DNA of 64,000 nt from Cokeromyces recurvatus (lineage: Eukaryota; Mucoromycota; Mucoromycetes; Mucorales; Mucoraceae), in contig NW_026251389.1 in NCBI RefSeq assembly GCF_025118155.1, positions 930,001 to 994,000 of the forward strand. Reading direction: 5' to 3'. The notes beneath the pieces were generated by a model. That model was not told where the DNA came from. It did not search any database and was given only the letters and a program-made list of their open reading frames with translations. This document shows positions 11,665-23,935 of the stretch, piece by piece (within the stretch, counting starts at the first letter, position 1; each line of letters begins with the position of its first letter). The translations under genes were made by a program, and so were the position numbers.

Positions 11665-13022
11665 AATAGATTTATGCTCCAAATAATCAGTAAACTTTGC
11701 TGCAGAGTATTTACAAATACCTTTTAAATCACTTATAAGTATGCTATTTCAAGAGTTACGAACTCGTCAAGTTAATGTTTCTTCCTCTAAAAGAGCTTCT
11801 CTCTTAAGCTTACTTCAGGATAATAAAAAGGGAGGGCATAAATAAACATAACCATACCCATGAGTTTCAATATAATTTCTTATACCTGAGTGCTTATGAA
11901 TAGATGCATTATCCATTATTATGTAATGACCCTTAAATTACTCATGTTTATCCATGATATATAATGTATTAGCTATAAAATTAAAGTAATGTCCAGTAAC
12001 TAGTACCACTTTTCCCTTTTGCACTAGCTCCCCAGTTGTTACCTGTTACTTTTCTTTTTCTTTTTATGCGGCTATAACTTGGATACTTTTCACTTTCACA
12101 TACACGACACCCTAAGGTGAATTAGTCCCGGTAATAGTTAGGGTCCTAGCTTTTGATTTTGGGATAACAACTACCGCACGCTCTCCCTTTTCGATCATGC
12201 AACAGAACGTTTCATAGTTATATGAAAAGCAATCTCGTCTATAAATACGTAGTTGTTTTCATAATCCAGATCAGTTTCTTACTAGTCTTTAACCCATTGA
12301 TATCTCTCCTCGATTATTTCAGGGCTATTTCTTTCTACAGAATGAAAGTGAGCCCTCTTTAGAGTGACCCTATACTTTTTAGTGACATAATTATATAAGG
12401 AGGTTCTTTGATATCTCAAGATCTTTAAATTGGTTGGTTAATCCTTCCAGCATTTCATTTAAAACAGAATCAGACTTCTCAACAATCAAACTAATAAGAA
12501 ACTCTTTATGGATATCATTCAATATCAATGGTCTGCCACTACCATTCTTCCTTGCTTGAATTTCACCATCATTATTTAAACTCTGAACCCCTTTTTTTAT
12601 ACCAAATTAATAAGCAGTACTGCTAGGAACTTTGATTTTTGCCGCAGCACCACGAATTGACATTTGCTTTTCATGAATTAAAAAAAAAAAAAGAAAAAGT
12701 ATTCCATATTCTTCTTTTTATATTTTCTGTAAGTCTTACGAGTCTCTTTCTCTATTTCTTTAAATATAATTTCATCTTTGCGCTCATTCAGATCATCTTT
12801 TTCCAACTTCACGGGTTTTTCAGGTGATTTACAATCTAAATACTGACCGAAATTGGTAACATTGTCCAATGAATAATTAACTTCATCAACATCCATCTTC
12901 AAGATTATAATTTCATCTCCTTCTTCGTTGAACATTCTACCATTTCCATCTTTGTAGATAATTGAATTCATTTTAGAGGTACTCTCATAAAATAAAAATA
13001 AAAACCCCTGAGAGTGTCCCAA
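11665..13022 (-). pseudogene. Decayed Tc1/mariner-like (IS630 superfamily) transposase
   Basis: On the minus strand an open N-terminal part (13022 to ~12680; RKTYRKYKKKNM) runs into a long A tract. Fragments in several frames follow: SGRPLILNDIHKEFL, LNEMLEGLTNQF, FIDEIAFHITMKRS, KGERAVVVIPKSKA, VTGHYFNFIANTL, IIMDNASIHKH and GYGYVYLCPPF. These are typical of DDE-type transposases abundant in Mucorales. Multiple stops and frameshifts interrupt them. The first two acidic residues (FIDE, IMDN) remain, but the segment that should carry the third acidic residue (NPIE-type motif) appears deleted: PPF is followed almost directly by SKLKREALLEEE. The element is dead. Terminal inverted repeats were not identified. 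Confidence 0.75.
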
Positions 13023-13212
13023 TAATAACTGAAAATAGTGTTAATGTCTTTATTATTGATTCTCCTTTCATTATTTACAATATTGCCCGAGGAAAATATT
13101 TAAATCCAATAATGAGCTGCTTTCTTGATATATATCTAAAGTAGGAAAGATGTTTATTCAACAATATGAGAAATGATAACTCAGGTTTTAGTAAATCAGT
13201 TAATTAGAAATC

Positions 13213-13250
<38 letters not shown>

Positions 13251-13890
13251 TTATGTGTGACACATTTATAATATATTTATTGTAATGAAGATCTTTGTTG
13301 TGTAATAATGCTTGTTTTAAATTACATAATATAAACAATTAAAATACATAAAAACAAAATATTCTAGCCTTTAAGGATGATAAAAGGATTTTAATGTTAT
13401 GCAGATGATAGAAATAAGAGCATTATTAACTACGTAGTATTTAAATCATTTCTATATTAGAGAAAGAATGATTCAACTCAACTCGTACAAAGATGTTTGT
13501 TTCAGACTAATTCATCAGTCATTCTTCGGTAAAATCACTTTCCTTGAATATCTGGGGGGAGGAAGTGGGAAAAGATCTCATTATATTCTCCAATTCGGAC
13601 ATCATAGTGTCTTTACTCTGTTTTATTTATTCCTTATTACCATTATTATTTTGTCTACTGCTATTTTTTTTTAAATCATTTATATTACATTTCTAGCTTG
13701 ATTCGGGCAAATCTAATATTTCATCTATAATATTGTTGTATTCAAAATTGACTTAATAATATGAAGAAGACTTATGTCTTGATTATTTTAGTCATTTCCT
13801 TAGAAATAAAAATAAGACTCCTTTTCTTTTTTTTTAAAAGAAAAGTCTCTAAAGCGTCCAATCGTAAAAATTAATAACACCTTCTTCTAT

Positions 13891-13931
<41 letters not shown>

Positions 13932-14191
13932 GTAAAAACACTTTAGCTTTGTATACAATCCTTCTTTTTTTTTATGGATAAAAATAGATAAAATTATTAA
14001 ATACTATATCCACAATCGAACTTTCTTTTATTGCACATAAAAAGAGGGAACAAACAAATAAATCCGACTATACGGAATTAAACTTGTAATAAAATTTTTC
14101 TGAAACTAAACTGAAAAAAAAAAAAATTGACAGATTCATTTTTTTTATTTTTATTTTTCTTCCTTGTTTTCTTCTCCCCTTTTCAAATAAT
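13023..14191. other. Gene-free, homopolymer-rich region
   Basis: About 1.2 kb containing T tracts at 13215-13249 (35 nt) and 13892-13930 (39 nt). A 68-codon open frame at 13468-13674 has no recognisable family and was not called. The distal part is the promoter of the DHA2 transporter, with pyrimidine-rich sequence immediately before its ATG. Confidence 0.6.
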
Positions 14192-15949
14192 ATGCCACAA
14201 AAGGAAGAAGTGCCTAATAATTATGAGGAAAATGAAGCCTCTGCAGCTTCCACACTAAACAGTATAATTTATAGTGAGAATTCTAAAAAAGATGAAGTTC
14301 AATTCCCCGAAGATCATGATAATTTAAAGCAACAGTCAACAGATGATTTAAAAAAGTCAAAGAGTTGGAGAGATAGCTTATTTTTAACATTTATTGGTCT
14401 TCAAATTGCTTTATTTTTAGCTGCTCTTGATAGGTAAATCAATACATTAAAAAAAAAAGTCAATTGAAATCATAAAATTAAATTGATCTGTAATATTATG
14501 TATTTTGCAGTACAATTGTATCAACTGCTTTACCACGTATAGGATCTGACTTCAATAAAATGGATATTGTTGCTTGGGTTGCTACAGCGTATATTCTTAC
14601 ATTCGATGCTTTCCGTAAGATGAAAATCGAATTATATATTGAGATATCTTCTGATCTTTTATTTATTTGCATACAGAACCATTATTCTCCAAATTTTCAG
14701 ATATTTTTGGTAGGAAACTAATTTTACTATTTGGTATTTTTATGTTCCTATTAGGCTCATTACTTTGTGGAGTTGCTAAAGTAAGCTGAGAAAAAACACA
14801 ATTTTTTTTTCTTTCTTTTTTATAACATACACACAAAACAATACTAATTTATTTATTTATTTTTTAATATTATTCTCTGAAAAATAGTCAATGATTATGT
14901 TAATTGTTTGTAGAGCAATTGCTGGTATCGGTGGTGCCGGTATCTTCTCAATGGTATAAATGAATCTTATTTATATTTTTAACTTTATTTTTTACTAAAT
15001 GTATGCCTTATGTAATAAAATAGGTTTTTATTATTATCTCCGATTTAGTTCCACTAGAGAAAAGAGGCGCTTTTCAAGGGTAAAATATTCCCCTAAAAAC
15101 AAAGAAAAACCCCTTCTCTTTTATTTGTGTTAAAAAAAAAAACGACAACTAATTTTTATTTTATATCCTAGTGTCGTAAATGCTGTTTTTGCATTATCTA
15201 GCGTTTTTGGTCCTTTAATCGGAGTAAGTAACTTTCCTAACTATTATAAAATTAAAAGCTACTTATATTTTGTAACAGATCTCTAACTTGACTTTTTTTT
15301 TTTTCTTTACAGGGAACATTTACTGATTATGTAACATGGCGTTGGAACTTTTATATCAAGTATGTCTTTTTTTTTCTCTCTTTTTAACAACAACAACTTA
15401 TTACAATACAACAGGATATCTAATATTTATTATATAGTTTACCAATTGGAGGTGTTGCAGTAATTATTCTTCTTATTTTCCTACATTTACCTATTCCAAA
15501 AGGTGATTTCATGCAAAAGTTAAAAAGAATTGACTATTTGGGTACAGCCCTTGTCCTTCTTTTCTCGACCCTTTTCTTGTTAGCCATGAATTTTGGTGGC
15601 CAAACATTTCCTTGGAAATCTGCTGCTGTCATTGTACCATTAGTTTTGACCGGTGTATTTATTGGTGCCTTGGTTTTTGTTGAAACCAAAGTAGTTGAGC
15701 CTTTAATGCCACCACGTTTATTCAAGATTCGTTCTGTAGCTGCTATTCTAAGTACAAATTGGTTTTTCGGTATGTCCTTCTTTAGTATGGTTTATTATCT
15801 GCCTATTTATTTCCAAGTGATTCGTGGTGATTCAGCCATGTGGTCTGGTATTCGTTTAATTCCAATGCAATTGCTTTGTGCTACTTTCTCTACATTATCT
15901 GGTCTTTTTATTTCTAAAACTGGTATTTTCAGACCATTGTAAGCAGTTG

Positions 15950-16024
<75 letters not shown>

Positions 16025-16766
16025 GCTAATAACGCGTTCAATCTATTTTTTTTTCTTTTTGAATAGACCTTCAATTGGTATGGCATTTCTTACAATAAGT
16101 GTAGGTTTACTTTCTCTACTTGATTTAACTAGTTCATTTTCTAACGTTTACGGGTTTACTATTCTTGGAGGTATTGGTCTTGGATGTATGTTCTCATCTG
16201 CTATCATTGCACTTCAGGCATCTGTACCACCCAAAGATATTGCTGTCGTTACTGGTCTTGGTAATTTTAGTCGTATCCTTGGTGGAGCCTTAGGTGTTGC
16301 CGTGTCATCGACCATTCTTAATTCTACACTCTCTAAGAGTCTTCCTCAATATGTTCCTCAAGATATTGTAGAAAAAATTCTTGCTTCTTCAGAATATGTT
16401 AGAGCTGGCTGTCCTACTGAATACTTGGATAATGTGTTAGACTGCTACTTGGAAGGCTTAAAGTTGATTTGGTATGTAATGACTGCTATGGCTGGCGTTG
16501 GATTCATGTTATCTCTTTTTGTTAAATCAGCACCTATCCTAAAGAAACAGCAAGAGGAAGTACCTAGTAATAAGAATAATAACGCTGATCAAGATATTGA
16601 AAAGGCTACACCAGCCACGCCTCAGAGTTTAAATGACGATGATGAACAACACCAACACACAGTTTATGAAGATAATGTAGTTGCTGTTGATATACAACCA
16701 GTGAAAGAACAAATACATCTTCATCATGGTGGAGATAATTTATGTAGTAGAAAGCCACCACAATAA
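14192..16766 (+). CDS. MFS transporter, DHA2 family (14-helix drug:H+ antiporter type)
   Basis: Nine or so exons with in-frame GT-AG joins; roughly 600 residues. The first exon encodes a polar cytosolic N-terminus and the first helix (LFLTFIGLQIALFLAALD), continuing as STIVSTALPRIGSDF after intron 1. MFS landmarks are SDIFGRKLIL (motif A-like), the GIGGAGIFSM segment, [27 protein letters not shown] (DHA2 motif C and loop) and many later hydrophobic helices up to LIWYVMTAMAGVGFML. DHA2 members export drugs, toxins or siderophores by proton antiport at plasma or vacuolar membrane. A His/Asp-rich C-terminal tail ends in RKPPQ. The last intron (15942-16065) contains a (TTA)n microsatellite. Substrate cannot be deduced. 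Confidence 0.9.
15951..16024 (+). repeat. (TTA)n microsatellite inside MFS intron
   Basis: About 24 perfect TTA units forming most of the last intron of the DHA2 transporter gene; donor GTAAGC lies just upstream and acceptor AATAG just downstream. Confidence 0.95.
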
Positions 16767-17647
16767 CAATTCTCTCTCTTTTTTCTTTTTATCTTTTGAA
16801 AATTAACATTTCAACATATTTGTATATAATAGCTAATTTCTTTTATCATGTACTAAAGTACAATTTTTTTTTATAAATACTTATTTAACAAAATAATAAT
16901 TCGGTTATTTGCTAGTAATATATTCCTCGATTTTTAATAAAATAGAATTTTTAATGCTAATCATGTTTAGTAGATAAATTTGCACATAATATAATGTCAA
17001 AAAAGGAAACTAACTTATTTATCCCCATTTATCGTACATGCATTTTTAAAAATTGAAAAAAAAAAGGGAAGAATCATGACTTGAATAAAGCATATTTCAA
17101 GTAAAATAATAAAATGCAACGAGTAGTGTATTAGTATGTTGTCATAGTAACATACTGTCGTAGCAACATGTTGTCATCATAGTAGCATTGTCTATTTTAC
17201 TTACAAAGGCTAATGGTCGGCATTCTAAATATTATAGAATTTGTAAACATTTGATTCGAAGGCTTTCTTTTTGTAAAAATAAAAAATTAATAATCACAAA
17301 GTGAAGTTTTATATGTATTTAAAGTATAACCTATTCATTAAAGAATTCTGCATTATTAAATAAGTTTTTTTTTTACACGGTTGTTTCTATTGTTTACATT
17401 TTGTGTAACATTAAATAAGAAAAGAAGGGGGGGCTATCGACTCGGTGATGAAATATATTTTTCTGGTTGGTTGAATAGGCCGTGTCCGTGGCCCGTCAAA
17501 AGTGTCACTTTTTTTTTTTTCATTTGAAACCAAAACCGAAACTTATCTTTTTATCATTATTTTTTTTTCCCTTTTCATATATTATTATTATTATTTTCTC
17601 TTTCTTTTTATAATAATCAATCATTAACATTACTTACATTTGATTAC
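16767..17647. other. Intergenic region between MFS transporter and SFP1-like gene
   Basis: About 0.9 kb. It holds short imperfect direct repeats near 17136-17190 (variants of tcatagtaacat/tgttgtc) and a relatively GC-rich island at ~17430-17510 upstream of the SFP1-like gene, followed by pyrimidine-rich sequence. No gene seen. Confidence 0.5.
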
Positions 17648-18810
17648 ATGACATCACAAAATATAAATATAATTTTTAAGCGTAAGCAGTCCGTGTAAGT
17701 AAACTTTTTAATTAATAGTATTTCAATAACTTAATGTCCATGTTTAATTATTAGTGGTAATAATGGCGTCGGTAGCATAGGTGGTGCTTCAGCTATGTCT
17801 TATTCACCTTCATCACATACAATGCCAACTTTATTTCAACATCGAGATAGTTTTGTTCATCAACGAGAACTAGAATCTGCCTTTTGTAGTGATTTAGTAT
17901 GTTGTGGTACTCCTGTGCGAGATCTTCATGAATTATTACACCATTATGAAGAACATCATCATGCTCCCATTGAAGAAGAGCCTGAGCCTAAAGAAGAAAA
18001 CGAAAATAATCCAACTACAGAAGATGATATTGTTATGGATGACCTTGATTCACCTTTTCCTTTACCTACTCAACCCCATGAACTTGCTGCGCTTACAAGT
18101 AGTCCATTACTTCGAAAAAATAATTTAACTACTACAGTTATAAATCCTTCAACATCCCCACCTACAACTACGTTAGATACTGCTACATCTTTAAACCTAA
18201 GTCCCAGTACAACTACAACTACAACTGCAACTACACCTACACCTACAACACGTACTACACTTAGTCCACATCAACAGCATACAGAAGAAATATTGAGGCA
18301 AGCATTACCTGCTTTAGCTAATCATCCCTCTGTCATTAATGGATCTTCACTACAAGAAAGTTTAAATTATTTTAAAAATGAAGCATTATATCAAACATGT
18401 GGTAAAGTTAATGAATAATTAAAAATTGATTTATCTAAATTTTGCCTATTATTATAGATGATGGACAAGATAAGCCTTATAAATGTCCTATTAAAGGCTG
18501 TGATAAAGCATACAAAAATCCAAATGGTTTAAAATATCATCAAATGCATGGACATTCAGAAGAAGATAAACTAAGTGAAGCAGAAAGAGATGCACAAAAG
18601 CCTTACATGTGTACTATTGGCTATTGCAATAAGCGTTATAAAAATTTAAATGGACTTAAATATCATATTGAACATTCTCATATTGCGAAATTAAAACAAT
18701 ATTCCTCTCCTATTCATAATAGTGTAGAACACATTTTATTTAATACAACAGCATCAAATAATAATGAAGCCTGGAGACCTTCTTCTGAACAGCAGCCTTT
18801 TCAAGGTTAA
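17648..18810 (+). CDS. SFP1: Sfp1-like C2H2 zinc-finger transcription factor
   Basis: Three exons: 17648-17694, 17755-18401, 18458-18810; about 348 residues. The N-terminal half contains a split-type finger AFCSDLVCCGTPVRDLHELLHHYEEHH, followed by acidic and Ser/Thr/Pro-rich linkers. The C-terminal half carries two C2H2 fingers, KCPIKGCDKAYKNPNGLKYH and MCTIGYCNKRYKNLNGLKYH, whose NPNGLKYH/NLNGLKYH cores are hallmarks of Sfp1. In yeast, Sfp1 is a TOR/PKA-responsive activator of ribosome biogenesis and ribosomal protein genes. The last intron (56 nt) must be removed to join the DDGQDKPYK block that opens the finger region. Orthology is judged from fingers only. Confidence 0.85.
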
Positions 18811-18895
18811 TAGAATATAAACTATTACTTTCTATTTATAAATATTATCTTGTATATATAATATCGTTATGATCGAGCATACTCTCTTGCACACA

Positions 18896-18897
18896 GA

Positions 18898-18948
<51 letters not shown>

Positions 18949-18990
18949 ACACATACAGAAAGACACACATACACATATACACACATACAC
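18896..18990 (+). repeat. (CA)n microsatellite
   Basis: Near-perfect CA repeat (core 18905-18946) with degenerate ACATAC/ACACAT units after it, 3' of the SFP1-like gene. Open frames across it on both strands (THTHTH, CVCVCV) are repeat artefacts. Confidence 0.95.
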
Positions 18991-19508
18991 AGACACAGAC
19001 ATATATACATACGTATATATATACTCACCTTTTACACACATACTATCGATTTTATATTATATTTAATATATAATATTTTTATTAATAACAAATAATGCTC
19101 TTACGCAGTACATTACAATCTAGATAAGTAAAGATTTTTCTTTAAAAATATAATCAGATTCTTCATATAAATAAGTATATATTCTGAGCATGTGCTACAT
19201 GTATATTGAGTCCTATTATTTTGTATATGTTTATGCTGTTGACTCTAAGACTTTCTTATATGTATAAAAAAGAGAAAAAGATAAATTGAATGAAATATGC
19301 ACTTATAATATATCATTCATATTTTATGATTTATCACATAAAGTAAATGTGCTTTGACATAATGATAATGTGTAACCAACATAATACTATTAATAAATCA
19401 TGTGCTTTTTTTTATTATTGTTATTATTATAAATGATTGATTCGTCATAGTTTTAGCATATAAATAATAAATGACGACGGTAATAAACTGTATTAAAAAA
19501 AAAAAAGA

Positions 19509-19512
<4 letters not shown>

Positions 19513-19566
<54 letters not shown>
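19513..19566. repeat. 54-nt poly(T) tract
   Basis: Uninterrupted run of about 54 T some 160 bp upstream of the RasGEF start codon. Together with the CA repeat it accounts for the only notable structure in the 18811-19726 intergenic region. Confidence 0.9.
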
Positions 19567-19569
<3 letters not shown>

Positions 19570-19726
19570 TTTTTAATTTATAACTATTTTTTATTTATTT
19601 TTTTATTTTATTTTTAAAGGAAAGAAAAGCTTATTAAAACTATTATTTTTGATTTTTAAATTATTTTACAATAAGCAAAAATAAGAAAAAAGAAGTGAAA
19701 AGTTCAAGAAAATACTGTTAGTGGCA

Positions 19727-22240
19727 ATGGCAGATGACCAAATTACAAATGCTGTTGCATTAGCTATTGAACTCGAAGAAAAAGGACAAACTAAAGTAAA
19801 AATACATATATAGATATATGTATATTATATATTTTAAAAACGCTTTTGGTTTATGGATATGTATTTATATATTGCAATATAGGAAGCATATTTCGCTTTT
19901 ACAGCAGCAAGTCAAACAGCAATTCAATCATTAAATGAAATCAAATTTGTACATTCTTGTAAGTAATTATGTATATTTATAAATGTATTAATTTAAATAA
20001 TAAGAATAATGTTTTAACTTTCTTTTCTTTTTTTCATTAGCTATTGTATCTAGTCCCAAACAATATTTAGCACTTTTGTCATCAATTAGGACATGTTTGA
20101 CACATGTTGAAAATATTATTGAGCAGCATTCCCCAACAGCACTTCAACCAGCCAGTAGTCAGACAACGAGCGATAGTAAACTGTTGTCTCGACCTCCAAA
20201 ACCCCCAAAACCATCCAAAATGCAAAAGCCTACGATACCACCAAAACCCACTCGAGTGAACTCAAGACCTGCTTCACCAACACAAAAATCACAGGAGAAT
20301 GAATTGCCGGGTAATGCATACAACCCATTAAATGTTAAACTTTATTTTTAATTTATATATATATATATATATATTACTTATTAGACAATTCATCAGAAAT
20401 TACAATCATTAGACCACATGTACACGAAAGTCGACCCACCAGTTTACCACCACAAACTCGCAACGATCACCCATTAAATGTGACCCATAGACCTCATACT
20501 GAATATCCTGTTAATACGGCTGATATGAATCATTCCTCTTCTATTCATATAGTAGCCGAAGGTGAAATTGATCCTAACTATCTTGTCCCCGCTCAGACAA
20601 GTGCTGGTGATAGTTTAGCACCTTCTTCTTCAATTATGAATCATGATCATGTTCCTCTTATCCCAGCACCTCCTCTCCTCACAACACATCGTGTATTACA
20701 AGCTAAAGTAAATGACTTGGAAGAAAAGATTCGAAATTGCCGAGCTCGTAAACAGGCCATAGCTAAAGAACAAAATCCTGACGCATCGACTGAAGATAGT
20801 CTTGACCAAATGATTGCTCAATACTTACGTGTGCTAGCAGAGTTAAAAGCAACACTGAATGGTGTTCGTACAACGTATATAAGTGCTGCTACTATCCCTA
20901 GTATCCTTCAATTTCAAGCTCATGTCATTGCCTATCAAATCACTTTAATTGAGGCTGCTATCTTTAGTGCGATACCCCCACATGCTTTACTTGAGCATTC
21001 ATCAAAACATCCTCACCCTCGTATTGTTGCTTCTACCGATTTTTTTAATTACATCACACGTATTATTGAGCATAGCATCTTACTTCCTCAAGAGGCTTCA
21101 GCACGAGCTCAAATTATTCATTATTGGATTAAAGTCGCTTCACGCTGTTTTGACATTAATAATTATCAAACATTGAAAGCAATCATTTCAGCTCTAAGCA
21201 CACCACCTGTACAACGATTACGACGTACTTGGGCCTATGTTCCTAAAAAGAGTTTTACAAAGCTTGAAACACTAAATGACCTTATGTCAGAGGGTAATAA
21301 TTATGGGAATTATCGAGAACATATGGGCATGGTGAGTACAGCTGTAGTAAACGGTAAAAGTGTGCAGCTTATTCGAGACGAGCATTTTGCACGCCCTACG
21401 GTGCCCTTTTTGGGCACCTTCATTCATGATATTACCTATCTTTTGGCTGCCTTTAAATCATCTCCAAATGCAGCAACCATGAATTCAGCGGATGAACCAC
21501 GTATTCACGATGTTCTTCATACAATGCATCAATTCCAAAGTGGACCCCGTTATACACCTACTTTACCCCCCGCTTTTCTCAAATCTTCACAGAAGCATCA
21601 TTTTAGACCTTCTCTTTCAAATGCATTACATCGCGGAGCCTCACGTATTCAGAGATTCAGTGGTGGTAGTCTCTTTGGCAGCAGCTTTGACTCAAATACC
21701 CATAACAGTAGTAGCAGTAACACTAGTCTCTCTAGCCAAAATTATGATGTGGATGATGAAGATAACAATCTAGAGGAACAACAAAAGATGGCCACGCAAT
21801 ATATTTTAATGCGATCCTGGGTAAGCCAGAATACAGTGGATGAATTAAGTCATTTACGTGAACCACCACCACAACAGATGAGATCCAACGGTGGATTACG
21901 AAGTAACAGTAGCAATAGTAGTATCTCCATGAATCGTACAAGCTCTATGTTCAGTAATACATCAAGATTTAGTAATGGATCTATGAATTACCTTACAGAG
22001 AGTCGACCCACAAGTATGGATGATGATCTCAAACGACGTTCAAATGGACAATCTTTACGTCCAGCGACAATACATGAAGGTCTTTCAAAAGAGGAAATAG
22101 AGAATTTTCATATAATAGATAATAAGCCTGTTGTGCCACCTCGACCTCCTATTCCACCTCCTCCTCTTTCGACCTCTGTTTCAAATGATGAATTTAAAAC
22201 AGCCTTAGCACAACGATTAGCCAAAGTGGAAAGAAAATAA
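19727..22240 (+). CDS. RasGEF (CDC25-type) domain protein with N-terminal MIT-like helix region
   Basis: Four exons, about 755 residues. Exons 1-3 encode a helical N-terminus (VALAIELEEKGQTKEAYFAFTAASQTAIQSL) that resembles an MIT/VPS4-like three-helix bundle, then proline-rich PPKPPKPSK and IPPKPTR segments. The large last exon (from ~20384) holds a coiled-coil (LQAKVNDLEEKIRNC) and a RasGEF catalytic region: FQAHVIAYQITLIEAAIFSAIPP, RAQIIHYWIKVASRCFDINNYQTLKAIISAL, RLRRTWAYV, and VPFLGTFIHDITYL. RasGEFs load Ras-type GTPases with GTP at membranes. The tail is Ser/Asn-rich and ends with PVVPPRPPIPPPPLS, possible SH3 ligands. No N-terminal REM (LTE) domain was evident. Specific GTPase partner unknown. 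Confidence 0.85.
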
Positions 22241-22287
22241 AATAAAATAAAATAAAAACAAACAAACAAACAAACAAACAAACAAAC
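22236..22287 (+). repeat. (AAAAT)n/(AAAC)n short tandem repeats
   Basis: Three to four AAAAT units immediately follow the RasGEF stop codon and lead into about eight AAAC units. They lie in the 3' UTR or short space before the convergent MBOAT gene. Confidence 0.9.
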
Positions 22288-22437
22288 TCATTAGAAATAA
22301 ATTTATATACTTCAATGTGTACATATTTAATAAGGGATATATATATATATGTATGTATATATGTATATATTATAACATGAATATAACAATAAATTTAACG
22401 TAGCCTGACGTTTTTTTTTTTTTTCTTTTTTTTTTTT

Positions 22438-23018
22438 TTAAATTTGACTTCCAAAATATGAATGCAATCTAGGATGTGCATACACGAATTTTGCAACAAA
22501 AGGTTTTGTTAACTGACAGGGATTATCAAAATGGAATCCCCAAGACAAGAAGCCATTCATGATGTAATAAAATGTGAAATAACCAAAAAGGATTGTCCAA
22601 GTATGTTGAATAACTCTACAAGCTAACGAGTTTTTAAATTGTGGAGATAGTCGAGGAGCTACATATAACTTGATCAAATTTTCAAAAAAGGCACCGACAC
22701 CATGACTTATAAAGAAGATACATTGTTGACCCTTAAAATAACGATTAAAAATGGGCCAACCTAGATTAGCAGCAACAATATATTCGTGCATGAAAGCAGA
22801 GGCAAAAAAGACAGAGATGGAGGCTAAAAGGAAAGCAACAGATCTAGAGGTATCATTACTAACACGTTTTGCAAGAGCTCTTTGAGTAAGGATACGAACA
22901 GGTCTGAAAGGAAATGCGAGCCAGGTTGTTTTAAAGAGTTGATGCCAGCGATAAGACCAAAGATCATCTAAAGAATGAGAAACGATAGGATGACGCATCA
23001 AGGAATTCCATTGTTCTA

Positions 23019-23061
<43 letters not shown>

Positions 23062-23635
23062 ATTATTATGCAAAGATATATATATATATATACATATATA
23101 AGCACACTCTATTATATTACCTGATGAATATGAGCCATGCTCTACAAATACACAATACATGAACTGAAGAATATAGCCTGCTAAATTAAACCCGGCAGTC
23201 ATGACGACAATACAAGCAGCAAAAAAGAAAAAATAGGTTATAGGCTTTTCTTTTATCATAGCAACAGCTTCATATCCTGTAAAAGAGCAAATCCAGCTAC
23301 CAAAGATATCAAGTATAAAAGCACAAATCAAAAAATTTAAAATAATATGGTAAAATTTCTTATTACATAATATTAAAAAAGAGATTATCATCGTTAATAT
23401 CATTTTAGATATACATACACATATATATATATTTGCCTATTACCTTGTCTTTTTTATAAATCTTTACAGGTTTACCCTTTTTAGGAAAAGTACGTAGACT
23501 ACTCCAAAAGTCAATCCAAAGACTTAAAGGTGTAGCATAAACAGGTCTGTCCTGAATTAAAGGGCCAACCCAATATAATTCCAAGAAACGTAAAAATATA
23601 TTATAATTCGTAACACCTGCGACAAGATCAATTAC

Positions 23636-23675
<40 letters not shown>

Positions 23676-23935
23676 CAATTTTAGTATAAACATATAGACT
23701 AAATATCAAATAAGTCCTTACTTCTATTTCCATTTGTAAAACCAAAAGGAATAAAAAATACAGCTAAAAGTAATGGAATGGATAACAATTGTTTTAAAAA
23801 GCCTGGTAATCTATCATTTGGTATAATGATGATCGATGACAAAATAAGGGACGGCGCAACAAACAAAAGAGGATAGAGAAGAAAAGGTAAAACAATTCGA
23901 TTTTTCCCACCAAGAAATATTGAAAAATCAATCAT
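22438..23935 (-). CDS. MBOAT-family (wax-synthase-like) O-acyltransferase
   Basis: Four exons, about 405 residues. Exon 1 (start 23935) encodes two hydrophobic helices; exon 2 contains NYNIFLRFLELYWVGPLI; exon 3 is very hydrophobic; exon 4 carries the conserved block DLWSYRWHQLFKTTW and a downstream FASAFMHEYI with the putative catalytic histidine. The pairing of a W-x-x-RWHQ motif with a buried H-E is typical of the MBOAT_2/wax-synthase group, multi-pass ER enzymes that acylate alcohols or sterols; the closest functional class cannot be fixed. Introns 1 and 3 contain long A/T homopolymers (on the coding strand one acceptor follows a T tract, TTTACAG). It converges on the RasGEF gene with ~200 bp between stops. 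Confidence 0.8.

Noticed and set aside
13468..13674. 68-codon open frame with HQSFFGKITFLEYLGGG
   Set aside because: No recognisable family, no continuation by splicing and it lies in repeat-rich DNA beside a dead transposon.
15878..16086. Poly-isoleucine open frames on both strands
   Set aside because: They are the (TTA)n intron of the MFS gene read in other frames.
17136..17190. Regularly spaced short repeats that might suggest a CRISPR-like array
   Set aside because: Only a few imperfect short copies, no uniform spacers, and the genome is eukaryotic.
18832..19066. Open frames on both strands over the CA repeat
   Set aside because: Alternating dipeptides show they are products of the microsatellite.
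20949..21941. Alternate-frame open frames inside the RasGEF gene
   Set aside because: The long frame has strong family motifs; the others are shadows.
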